A DNA stretch of 22,661 nucleotides, from the NCBI GenBank assembly GCA_021636625.1, contig JAJWLX010000054.1, positions 1 through 22,661 on the forward strand. The letters are read 5' to 3'. The notes below the pieces were generated by a model, which worked only from the letters and a program-made list of their open reading frames with translations, searched no databases and was not told the origin of the DNA. How positions within the stretch are numbered: position 1 is the stretch's first letter; every line of letters begins with the position of its first letter. The DNA is from Prevotella sp. (lineage in GTDB: Bacteria; Bacteroidota; Bacteroidia; Bacteroidales; Bacteroidaceae). Positions 16,454 through 22,661 of the stretch are shown here, in pieces. A program made the translations under genes and the position numbers.

Positions 16454-17044
16454 ATGAAACAGAAATTCAATGTAATTACATCAAGCTGCATTCCTCTTCC
16501 ATTGGAGAATGTAGATACAGACCAGATCATCCCAGCCCGCTTCCTCAAGGCTATCGACAAAGAGGGTATGGGCGACAACCTCTTCCGCGACTGGCGCTAT
16601 AATGCCGACGGAACTCCAAAGCCAGACTTCGTGATGAACGACCCTTCTTACAGCGGTGTCATCCTCGTAGCTGGCAAGAACTTCGGTTCAGGTTCTTCCC
16701 GTGAGCACGCTGCCTGGGCTATCGCAGGTGCAGGCTTCCGTGTTGTTATCAGCTCTTTCTTCGCTGATATCCACAAGAACAACGAGTTGAACAACCTCGT
16801 ATTGCCAGTAGTGGTAAGCGAGGAATTCCTGAAGGAACTCTTCGAGAGCATCGACAAGGATCACAAGACAGAGGTAAAGGTTGATCTTCCTAACCAGACC
16901 GTGACCAATCTTGCTACCGGCAAGAGCGAGCACTTCGAAATCAACGGCTACAAGAAGCACTGTCTGGAGAATGGTTTGGACGATGTAGACTTCCTCGTTC
17001 AGAACCGTGACAAGGTAGAGGCTTGGGAAGCTAAAAACAAGTAA
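16454..17044 (+). CDS. leuD: 3-isopropylmalate dehydratase small subunit LeuD
   Basis: The swivelling-domain partner of LeuC in the 2- to 3-isopropylmalate isomerisation. Taken from the Met at 16454 (196 residues) because MKQKFNVITSSCIPL begins the conserved fold; an in-frame ATG at 16427 would add nine basic, non-conserved residues. Conserved motifs are NVDTDQIIPARFLK (19-32) and the substrate-binding loop NFGSGSSREHAAWA (76-89). The next gene starts two bases after the stop, so translation is probably coupled. Confidence 0.96.
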   Translation: MKQKFNVITSSCIPLPLENVDTDQIIPARFLKAIDKEGMGDNLFRDWRYNADGTPKPDFVMNDPSYSGVILVAGKNFGSGSSREHAAWAIAGAGFRVVISSFFADIHKNNELNNLVLPVVVSEEFLKELFESIDKDHKTEVKVDLPNQTVTNLATGKSEHFEINGYKKHCLENGLDDVDFLVQNRDKVEAWEAKNK

Positions 17045-17046
17045 TT

Positions 17047-18645
17047 ATGAACGTTAACGCAAAGAGAGATAATTCTCGTATCAGGGAGATTGAGATCATG
17101 GACTGCACGCTGCGCGACGGCGAGCAGACCAATGGTGTCAGTTTTCTCCCTCACGAGAAATTGATGATAGCAAGAATGCTGTTGCATGATATCAATGTAG
17201 ATCGCATTGAGGTGGCTTCAGCACGTGTGTCGGAAGGCGAAAAGGATGCTGTCGCTCGTATTTGCCGTTATGCCAAGACCATTGGTAAGCTGGATTCCGT
17301 TGAGGTATTGGGATTCGTGGATAACAACAAGAGTGTGGATTGGATTGCCGAATCCGGCGGTCATGTCATCAACCTCTTGGCTAAGGGTAGCTATAAGCAT
17401 TGCACCCAGCAGCTCAAGATGTCGCCTGAGGAGCATCTTGCTCACATCAAGCAGACCATCGACTATGCTCTGAGCAAGGATTTCACCGTAAATCTCTACC
17501 TGGAGGACTGGTCGAGCGGAATGCGCGACAGTCGTGACTATCTCTTCACGATGATGGACGAGCTGGTGAAGTTGCCTATCAAGCGTTTCCTGCTTCCTGA
17601 TACTTTGGGTATCCTGAACCCATTGCAGTGTGTGGAGTATATGCGCCAGATGGTTCGCCGCTATCCGGATTCTCACTTCGATTTCCATGCCCACAACGAC
17701 TACGATTTGGCGGTGAGCAACTCGCTGGCTGCCGTGTTGAGCGGTGCCAAGGGACTCCATGTCACCGTCAATGGCTTGGGTGAGCGCTGCGGCAATGCGC
17801 CTTTGGCGAGCGTACAGGTGATTCTGAAGGATATGTTCGGGGCAAAGACCAATATCAAGGAAGATCGCCTGAACGATATTTCCCGATTGGTTGAAGGATA
17901 CAGCGGCATCGCCGTGGCTCCAAATACCCCTGTGGTGGGTGATAACGTTTTCACCCAGGTGGCTGGCGTGCATGCCGATGGCGACAACAAGGATAAGCTT
18001 TATTGCAACGACCTGGTGCCTGAGCGTTTCGGCAGACATCGTGAATATGCATTGGGTAAGAATTCCGGTAAGGCGAACATCATCCAGAACCTCAACGAGC
18101 TGGGATTGGAGTTGACGCCGGAGCAGACCAAGGCCGTAACCAAGCGAATCACAGAACTCGGCGACCGTAAGGAGTTGGTAACCCAGGACGACCTGCCATA
18201 CATCGTCAGCGATGTGCTGAAGCATAGCACACCTGAGGATAAGGTAAAACTGGTCAGTTACATGGTGTCCACTTCTTATGGTTTGAAGCCAATAGCCAGT
18301 GTAAAGGTAGAAATAGAGGGTAAGGAGTATGAAGACCGTAGCTCCGGTGATGGTCAGTATGATGCCTTCGTCAAGGCGCTTCGCAACATCTACAAGGTGA
18401 AGTTAGGCAAGACCTTCCCTACGCTCGACAACTATCAGGTAACCATTCCACCTGGTGGCCGTACCGATGCCCTTGTCCAGACCGTCATTACCTGGCGTGA
18501 AGGCGACCGCATCTGGCGCACCCGCGGCTTGGATGCCGACCAGACAGAGGCAGCTATCAAGGCAACGCTCAAAATGCTCAATATGTATGAGGCAGATAAG
18601 AGCGATGAACAGGCTGTTTCGCCTCGCAACTTAGATATGGAATAA
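17047..18645 (+). CDS. Second LeuA-like condensing enzyme, candidate (R)-citramalate synthase
   Basis: A 532-residue DRE-TIM acyltransferase with C-terminal LeuA-type regulatory domain. Seen: MDCTLRDGEQTNGVSF (18-33, with R23, D24 and E26), the metal site FHAHNDYDLA, GLGERCGNAPLASV, and the ALGKNSGKANI segment at the start of the C-terminal part. It is a paralogue of, not a duplicate of, LeuA in this operon: spacing of motifs and the HAHNDYD versus HCHNDLG metal loop differ. Family knowledge allows 2-isopropylmalate, citramalate or homocitrate synthase activity. Citramalate synthase would fit best, because LeuCD and LeuB can carry citramalate on to 2-oxobutyrate for isoleucine, and the operon leader is rich in Ile codons. 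It lies two bases after leuD. Substrate is inferred. Confidence 0.85.
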   Translation: MNVNAKRDNSRIREIEIMDCTLRDGEQTNGVSFLPHEKLMIARMLLHDINVDRIEVASARVSEGEKDAVARICRYAKTIGKLDSVEVLGFVDNNKSVDWIAESGGHVINLLAKGSYKHCTQQLKMSPEEHLAHIKQTIDYALSKDFTVNLYLEDWSSGMRDSRDYLFTMMDELVKLPIKRFLLPDTLGILNPLQCVEYMRQMVRRYPDSHFDFHAHNDYDLAVSNSLAAVLSGAKGLHVTVNGLGERCGNAPLASVQVILKDMFGAKTNIKEDRLNDISRLVEGYSGIAVAPNTPVVGDNVFTQVAGVHADGDNKDKLYCNDLVPERFGRHREYALGKNSGKANIIQNLNELGLELTPEQTKAVTKRITELGDRKELVTQDDLPYIVSDVLKHSTPEDKVKLVSYMVSTSYGLKPIASVKVEIEGKEYEDRSSGDGQYDAFVKALRNIYKVKLGKTFPTLDNYQVTIPPGGRTDALVQTVITWREGDRIWRTRGLDADQTEAAIKATLKMLNMYEADKSDEQAVSPRNLDME

Positions 18646-18647
18646 TA

Positions 18648-18742
18648 CTCCGAAGGTTATTGGAATATCTCTGAAGGTTATTGGAATATCTCTGAAGGTT
18701 ATTGGAATATCTCTGAAGGTTATTGGAATATCTCCGAAGGTT
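18648..18742 (+). repeat. 21-bp tandem repeat array, 4.5 copies
   Basis: Four full copies of a 21-bp unit start at 18648, 18669, 18690 and 18711, and 11 bases of a fifth start at 18732. Each unit begins CTCTGAAGGTT or CTCCGAAGGTT and ends GGAATAT. Copies 2-4 are identical; copies 1 and 5 differ from them only by C for T at unit position 4. The array starts two bases after the stop codon of the second LeuA-like gene, in the 239-base gap before leuB. There are no spacers, so it is not CRISPR. Confidence 0.92.
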
Positions 18743-18756
18743 TCTATTCAGCAGCA

Positions 18757-18848
18757 CGCCCTGAAAGGGCAGAAGCTCCTAGCCCAGGGTAACACCCTGG
18801 GTATAAGATAGCATTTAGCAAGGCGCCCTGTAAGGGCAAAAGCTTTAA
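18757..18848 (+). repeat. Three-hairpin repeat element, copy C (full)
   Basis: Hairpin 1 GCCCT-GAA-AGGGC (18758-18770), hairpin 2 CCCAGGGT-AAC-ACCCTGGG (18783-18801) and hairpin 3 GCCCT-GTA-AGGGC (18825-18837), ending AAAAGCTTTAA. The flanking direct repeats are nearly identical to those of copy A (minus strand, 2542-2633), while the 23-base stretch between hairpins 2 and 3 differs. Hairpin 3 ends 47 bases before the leuB start codon. Confidence 0.85.
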
Positions 18849-18884
18849 TCATTCAAACAATAAACAATTAAAAAATCAAATAAG

Positions 18885-19946
18885 ATGAAATTAAACATTG
18901 CAGTTCTCGCCGGTGATGGTATCGGACCAGAGATTATGAAGCAGGGCGTAGCAGTTATGCAGGCCATTGCAGAGAAGTTCAACCACGAGTTTACTTACAA
19001 CGAGGCTATCTGCGGCGCTCACGCTATCGATGAGGTAGGTGACCCATTCCCAGATGAGACCTTCAAGACTTGTATGGATGCTGATGCTGTACTCTTCGCA
19101 GCCGTTGGCGACCCACGTTTCGACAACAACCCTACAGCCAAGGTTCGTCCTGAGCAGGGTTTGCTCGCTATGCGTAAGAAGTTGGGGCTTTTCGCCAATG
19201 TCCGCCCAGTGGCTACATTCGATTGCCTGCTCCACAAGTCACCATTGAAGGATGAGCTTCTGAAGGGAGCTGACTTCGTAGTCATCCGCGAGTTGACTGG
19301 AGGTATGTACTTCGGTGAGAAGTATCAGGATAACGACAAGGCATACGATACAGATATCTATACCCGTCCTGAGATTGAGCGCATTCTGAAGGTAGCTTTC
19401 GAGTTTGCCATGAAGCGCAACAAGCACCTCACTGTAGTAGATAAGGCAAACGTATTGGCATCTTCTCGTCTCTGGCGTCAGATTGCCAAGGAGATGGAGC
19501 CACAGTATCCTGAGGTTAACACCGACTATATGTTCATCGACAACGCTTCTATGCGCGTGTTGACAGAGCCAACATTCTTTGATGTCATCGTTACAGAGAA
19601 CACCTTCGGTGATATTCTGACCGATGAGACCTCTTGCATCACTGGTTCTATGGGCTTGCAGCCATCCAGCTCTCTCGGTGAGCACACTCCATTGTTCGAG
19701 CCTGTTCACGGTTCATGGCCACAGGCAGCTGGCAAGAACCTGGCTAACCCTGTAGCTCAGATTCTTTCTGCAGCCATGTTGCTGGAGCACTTCGGTTTGA
19801 ACGAGGAGGGCGCCTTGATCCGCAAGGCAGTAGATGCTTCTCTCGATGCCAATGTCCGCACTCCTGAGATTCAGGTTGAGGGTGGTGCTCACTATGGCAC
19901 AACTGAGGTTGGCGAGTGGATCGTTAACTGGATCAAGAATGCTTAA
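18885..19946 (+). CDS. leuB: 3-isopropylmalate dehydrogenase LeuB
   Basis: Oxidatively decarboxylates 3-isopropylmalate with NAD+ to 2-oxoisocaproate, the direct precursor of leucine; it can also act on methylmalate in the citramalate route. The 353 residues show the family start VLAGDGIGPEI (7-17), the substrate-binding LLAMRKKLGLFANVRPV stretch and the metal/NAD region ENTFGDILTDETSCITGSMG, with the late GSWPQAAGKNLANP adenine-binding loop. It is full length and ends the leu operon. The 239-base gap before it, filled by two repeat types and without a recognisable promoter, is unusual within this otherwise tight operon. Confidence 0.96.
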   Translation: MKLNIAVLAGDGIGPEIMKQGVAVMQAIAEKFNHEFTYNEAICGAHAIDEVGDPFPDETFKTCMDADAVLFAAVGDPRFDNNPTAKVRPEQGLLAMRKKLGLFANVRPVATFDCLLHKSPLKDELLKGADFVVIRELTGGMYFGEKYQDNDKAYDTDIYTRPEIERILKVAFEFAMKRNKHLTVVDKANVLASSRLWRQIAKEMEPQYPEVNTDYMFIDNASMRVLTEPTFFDVIVTENTFGDILTDETSCITGSMGLQPSSSLGEHTPLFEPVHGSWPQAAGKNLANPVAQILSAAMLLEHFGLNEEGALIRKAVDASLDANVRTPEIQVEGGAHYGTTEVGEWIVNWIKNA

Positions 19947-19996
19947 TCTACATTGATATTTAGAAGTATTCTTACAAAAATAGAATTTTGATTTGA

Positions 19997-20044
19997 ATAG
20001 CCTTAAGGGAAAGAATATTTTTCCTTAAGGCTATATATATTTTT
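19997..20044 (+). terminator. Terminator of the leu operon
   Basis: ATAGCCTTAAGG (19997-20008) pairs perfectly with 20023-20034, extended by GAAA with TTTT around the loop GAATAT. Five T's follow at 20040-20044. It lies 50 bases after the leuB stop. The stem is built from the first two units of the 22-bp array. Confidence 0.75.
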
Positions 20045-20074
20045 CCTTAAGGGAAATTATTTTTTTCCTTAAGG
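20001..20074. repeat. Four CCTTAAGG palindromes at exact 22-bp spacing
   Basis: The perfect 8-bp palindrome CCTTAAGG occurs at 20001, 20023, 20045 and 20067. The 14 bases after copies 1 to 3 are AT-only or nearly so and end in TTTTT, making 22-bp tandem units. Units 1:2 and 3:4 can each fold into a hairpin with the same GAAA/TTTT extension, and 2:3 offers an alternative. Part works as the leuB terminator. The exact period, about two DNA turns, would also suit a row of binding sites. Confidence 0.85.
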
Positions 20075-20167
20075 ATAAATATTGCATCGCAAAATCCCTT
20101 AAAAACAAGGAGTTTTGCTTCTGTTTATTTTATTTTGAAAATTCTAAACATCTTTTATCTTTCCTTT

Positions 20168-20199
20168 TTTGGCTGATTGCATAACTATTTGTATTTTTG
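20168..20199 (+). promoter_or_regulatory. Consensus promoter of the secreted TPR gene
   Basis: TTTG (20168-20171), 20 bases, TATTTTTG (20192-20199): full consensus match. The start codon at 20204 is only five bases beyond the -7 box, so the transcript probably begins at or next to the ATG. The promoter overlaps an upstream in-frame ATG at 20177, which therefore cannot be the main start. Confidence 0.8.
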
Positions 20200-20203
20200 C
20201 AGC

Positions 20204-20917
20204 ATGAAAAAGAAAAGTATCATATTATATATAGGTTGTTTGCTGGCTACACCTCTGTTTGCCCAGCAAAACAATTTGACGGCTGATTCTAAGGCTCAGA
20301 ACAAGGCGCTGCGCGATTCCCTGGCGGCAGCTACGAGTGTACTTGCCTATCATCCTGACAGCATCGACCTGCGCCTGAAGAAGGCGGCGTGGAATATCCA
20401 GCTGGAACAGTGGAGTTATGCCAAGGATGACCTGGACAAGGTGTTGTTCCTCAACAATACCAATATCGCAGGTCTCTTCTACCGTGCGTTTGTTAACGAG
20501 AAGCTTCTGCGCTATAACTTTGCCCGTCTCGATTATCAGAACCTCCTGGTTCTGGTGCCTGGTAACTTCCAGGCACAGCTCGGTCTGGCGCTGCTGAATG
20601 AGAAGGACAAGCATTATACCGAGGCGTATGATGGCATCAACAATCTGATAGAGCAATACCCGGATAGTGCAACGGCGTATGCGGCACGTGGCGGTATGGA
20701 GAAGGAGCGTGGTCAGCTGGAACTTGCCGAGTATGATTATGCCAAGGCAATTTCCCTTGATGGGGATAATACCGATTACCGTATCAACCGCATCGATCTC
20801 CTCATCATGCTCAACAGAAAGTTGGATGCCTATCGTGAACTGGAAGCTTTGCAGAAGAAGGGTGTTGCTCCTGGTCGTCTGCAAGACTTCTATCGCAGAT
20901 TGCGTCGCAAGAAATAA
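20204..20917 (+). CDS. Small secreted tetratricopeptide repeat protein
   Basis: A 237-residue protein from the Met at 20204, chosen because it begins a clear signal peptide (MKKKS, hydrophobic IILYIGCLLATPLF, cleavage after AQ at about 21) and because the promoter overlaps the upstream ATG. No lipobox is evident, so the mature protein is probably periplasmic. The rest consists of helical TPR pairs, for example LRLKKAAWNIQLEQWSYAKD, GLFYRAFVNEKLLRYNFARL and AYAARGGMEKERGQLELAEY. Such proteins mediate protein-protein contacts; no partner is indicated here. It has its own promoter and its 3' end overlaps the convergent aminotransferase gene by 28 bases. Confidence 0.85.
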   Translation: MKKKSIILYIGCLLATPLFAQQNNLTADSKAQNKALRDSLAAATSVLAYHPDSIDLRLKKAAWNIQLEQWSYAKDDLDKVLFLNNTNIAGLFYRAFVNEKLLRYNFARLDYQNLLVLVPGNFQAQLGLALLNEKDKHYTEAYDGINNLIEQYPDSATAYAARGGMEKERGQLELAEYDYAKAISLDGDNTDYRINRIDLLIMLNRKLDAYRELEALQKKGVAPGRLQDFYRRLRRKK

Positions 20918-22182
20918 TCGTTGATGAGCTGTGCTACCCGGATCACTTCCTCGTCTCTCATTGCAGAGTTGCAGGGAAGGCTCAGCTCCTGGCAGGCGAT
21001 GTCCTGGGTAATCGGCAGTTGATAATGTCGAAGCTCAGGATATCCCAGTTGCTCATTGGGTGGAATAGGGTAGTGTATCGCAGTTTCTACAGATTCATCC
21101 TTCAGAAACTCCCTCAGTCTCATCCTTTCTTCGGTCATGAAAGGGAAGATATGGAGTACATTGCTGAATGGATCTTCCAGTAATCTCTTCGGGATGCAGC
21201 GTTCCACGATGGCAGGATGCAGATAATCCATATAGAGCATCGCCTTCCTGCATCTGGCGATATGCTCATCGTGGGGATGTCTCAGTTTTACATTGAGCAC
21301 TGCTGCCTGAATCTCATCCATCCTGGAGTTGATGCCCTGATATTCAAAATCAAACCTGCTGGTTCTGCCATAATCGTGGAGGGCTCGGATAGCCTCAGCC
21401 AGTTCTTCGTCATCGGTTGTCACGGCACCCGCATCGCCCAATGCTCCCAGGTTCTTGCTTGGGTAGAAACTGTGGGCGCCGGCATCTCCGAGAGCCCCCG
21501 TGTGGCAGATACTTTTCTGGATGGCATTACTGCCGATGATTTCTATCTGGTCCTGATAGGTGAAATCCTCGTCTATCTGATTTTGATAGGTGATATTCTC
21601 GTCTTCCTGATTCAGCTTTCTTCGGATAGCCTCTCGTGCAGAGCTGTTGACGTATCCGCATCCGAAAGCCTGTGCGTTGTCTTCGAATATCAGCAGATCG
21701 TTCTCCTTGCAGATTTCCTGGATTCTTTCCGTCCAGGATAACTTGCCGTAGAGATGTACCAGCATGATGCCCCTGGTTTTATAGGAGATGTTGCTCTCTA
21801 TGAGGTTCTCGTCGATTTGCAGTGTCTCTGGGTTGGGTTCTACGAGGATAGGAACCAGCCCCACACTCGTGATGGAAAGAATGGTGGCGATATAGGTGTT
21901 GGCAGGCACCAGGATCTCATCACCCTGATGGAGCTTACCAATAGCCATTTCTCCCATCAGAATCAGTTTGAGAGCATCCAGTCCGTTACCGCATGATATG
22001 CAGTACTCGGTGCCGATGAAAGTGGCATAATTCTTCTCAAACTGCTTCACGCATCTTCCCTGTAAGTACCATCCGCTACTTACTACCTGATTGATTTCCT
22101 CCTTGATCTCTTCTTCGTATGGGGCATTGATAGCCTTCAGATCAAGATATTTGATGGCTTTCTTCTCGTTTTCTGTTTCCAT
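20890..22182 (-). CDS. DegT/DnrJ/EryC1/StrS-family sugar aminotransferase
   Basis: A 430-residue PLP enzyme of the family that transaminates keto-sugar nucleotides, for instance FdtB/QdtB making dTDP-3-amino-3,6-dideoxyhexoses for O-antigen, S-layer or glycoprotein glycans. Seen: the cofactor contacts GNGLDALKL (65-73) and FEDNAQAFG (166-174), the Schiff-base Lys K243 in FYPSKNLGALGDAG (239-252), and the substrate region GINSRMDEIQAA. Most members are about 370 residues; the excess here is mainly an insertion at about 178-226, containing two 10-residue tandem repeats, just before the active-site Lys segment. It starts five bases after the FdtA-like cupin gene, supporting a joint role in 3-amino-deoxysugar synthesis. 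The sugar product is inferred. Confidence 0.9.
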   Translation of the reverse strand: METENEKKAIKYLDLKAINAPYEEEIKEEINQVVSSGWYLQGRCVKQFEKNYATFIGTEYCISCGNGLDALKLILMGEMAIGKLHQGDEILVPANTYIATILSITSVGLVPILVEPNPETLQIDENLIESNISYKTRGIMLVHLYGKLSWTERIQEICKENDLLIFEDNAQAFGCGYVNSSAREAIRRKLNQEDENITYQNQIDEDFTYQDQIEIIGSNAIQKSICHTGALGDAGAHSFYPSKNLGALGDAGAVTTDDEELAEAIRALHDYGRTSRFDFEYQGINSRMDEIQAAVLNVKLRHPHDEHIARCRKAMLYMDYLHPAIVERCIPKRLLEDPFSNVLHIFPFMTEERMRLREFLKDESVETAIHYPIPPNEQLGYPELRHYQLPITQDIACQELSLPCNSAMRDEEVIRVAQLINDYFLRRNLR

Positions 22183-22187
22183 TTCCT

Positions 22188-22517
22188 TTATTTTTGATGA
22201 ATAGTAAGAAGCAGGGAATGCTCGGTGCTGTCAATTATGCTGCTTTTACAAGCTTCCCGCAGAATCAGAGCCTGATTAGGACGGGTGAGCTTGAGGGTTC
22301 CTTCTTCCATAATCTGTATGGTGATTTCACCTGCCAGTGCAATCAGCATCATAGAACAATGTTCAAGTTCCATAGGGGCATCGGAATGAATGATGCCGAT
22401 ATGCTTCCATTCCACCTTTTTTATTTCGAAGGGGATATGGCTGCTTTCCTCGGCGACGGTAAGACAGCCGCGAGGATCATATATCTTGGGAAGTTCTATG
22501 ATTTCTATTTTGTTCAT
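22188..22517 (-). CDS. FdtA/WxcM-like cupin, probable dTDP-sugar ketoisomerase relative
   Basis: A 109-residue single-cupin protein. The start IIELPKIYDPRGCLTVAEE followed by HIPFEIKKVEW matches the beginning of FdtA/QdtA-type dTDP-4-keto-6-deoxyglucose 3,4-ketoisomerases and WxcM C-terminal domains. These supply the keto-sugar for the DegT-family aminotransferase encoded next. It is shorter than typical FdtA (about 135-140 residues), and the usual catalytic RGxHAH motif is not recognisable; the region reads GIIHSDAPMELEH. It could be a diverged isomerase or an inactive partner. The pair lies in one minus-strand unit, and no promoter matching the consensus was found in the 70 bases upstream. 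Confidence 0.75.
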   Translation of the reverse strand: MNKIEIIELPKIYDPRGCLTVAEESSHIPFEIKKVEWKHIGIIHSDAPMELEHCSMMLIALAGEITIQIMEEGTLKLTRPNQALILREACKSSIIDSTEHSLLLTIHQK

Positions 22518-22593
22518 ATTTATAAAAACGGAGGATAGTGGGCAATATTGTATAGATGGAAGGAAAAAGTAGGTTATTGGAAAAACAGGGGGA

Positions 22594-22637
22594 ATATAAA
22601 AAAGTAAAGAGCAGCTATCTTCTCAGACAACTGCTCT
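22594..22637 (-). terminator. Strong terminator for a minus-strand gene beyond the right edge
   Basis: On the minus strand, AGAGCAGTTGTCT (22637-22625) pairs with AGATAGCTGCTCT (22620-22608), with two G-T pairs, over a GAGA tetraloop. TTTACTTTTTTATA follows. No T-run exists on the plus-strand side. It should end a transcript entering from outside the window and insulate the cupin-aminotransferase pair. Confidence 0.75.
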
Positions 22638-22661
22638 ACATTCAATAGGTATTAGTTTTCT

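Noticed and set aside
18648..18742. Possible CRISPR-like array
   Set aside because: Units are directly contiguous with no spacers, and no cas gene is present.
18646..18787. In-frame extension after the stop of the second LeuA-like gene, giving a seven-residue repeat (SEGYWNI) several times
   Set aside because: The 21-bp unit is a multiple of three and happens to lack stops in two of three frames, so openness is weak evidence. A TAA stop precedes it and no recoding signal is visible.
20177..20203. Upstream ATG as start of the TPR protein
   Set aside because: It lies inside the promoter (between -33 and -7 boxes) and would put nine residues before a normal signal peptide.
22518..22593. Promoter for the cupin-aminotransferase pair
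   Set aside because: No TTTG-N20-TAnnTTTG match was found; only loose TA/TTG fragments exist, so I did not call one.

Overview
The window looks like chromosome from a gut Bacteroidota of the Prevotella/Segatella group. The inference rests on three things. Several promoters match the Bacteroidota primary-sigma consensus TTTG-N20-TAnnTTTG rather than -35/-10 boxes. Start codons are preceded by A-rich leaders without Shine-Dalgarno sequences. The protein set is typical of Bacteroidales (rubredoxin-first rubrerythrin, LolA-like protein after FtsK, split leucine pathway with two LeuA-like condensing enzymes). No tRNA, rRNA, insertion sequence, prophage or CRISPR array was seen; this is core-type chromosome.

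Layout. 1-1437: a minus-strand peroxide-stress unit, perR then rubrerythrin, with a consensus promoter and a nearby long inverted repeat. 1438-5890: a minus-strand run ftsK, lolA-like, then an aminoglycoside-phosphotransferase-fold sugar kinase; a hairpin repeat element separates the last two. 5891-6004: a divergent promoter region with an 18-bp perfect inverted repeat. 6005-13017: plus-strand genes for a DEDDy 3'-5' exonuclease, an RlmI-like rRNA methyltransferase, an orphan periplasmic-binding lipoprotein, an 880-residue acidic helical-repeat protein of unknown role, and the replicative helicase DnaB, whose start overlaps the 880-residue gene. 13018-19946: the leucine operon leuA-leuC-leuD-(second LeuA-like synthase)-leuB. 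19947-20203: a 22-bp-period array of CCTTAAGG palindromes acting at least partly as a terminator. 20204-20917: a small secreted TPR protein, apparently leaderless. 20890-22517 (minus): a DegT-family sugar aminotransferase and an FdtA-like cupin, probably for a cell-surface aminosugar. The right edge carries a strong minus-strand terminator for a gene outside the window.

The most interesting system is the leader of the leucine operon (13160-13383). It has a consensus promoter, a 29-codon leader peptide with four consecutive Ile codons plus Leu and Val codons, and three mutually exclusive hairpins ending in an intrinsic terminator with six T's. This is the full logic of ribosome-mediated transcription attenuation. 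The geometry predicts that isoleucine, and partly leucine, is sensed. This fits an operon whose second condensing enzyme may be a citramalate synthase feeding isoleucine synthesis through LeuCD and LeuB.

A second theme is a roughly 90-bp element made of three small hairpins. It occurs twice in full (2542-2633 and 18757-18848) and once in degenerate form (13401-13454). Each time it lies 35-47 nt before a start codon and in the same orientation relative to that gene.
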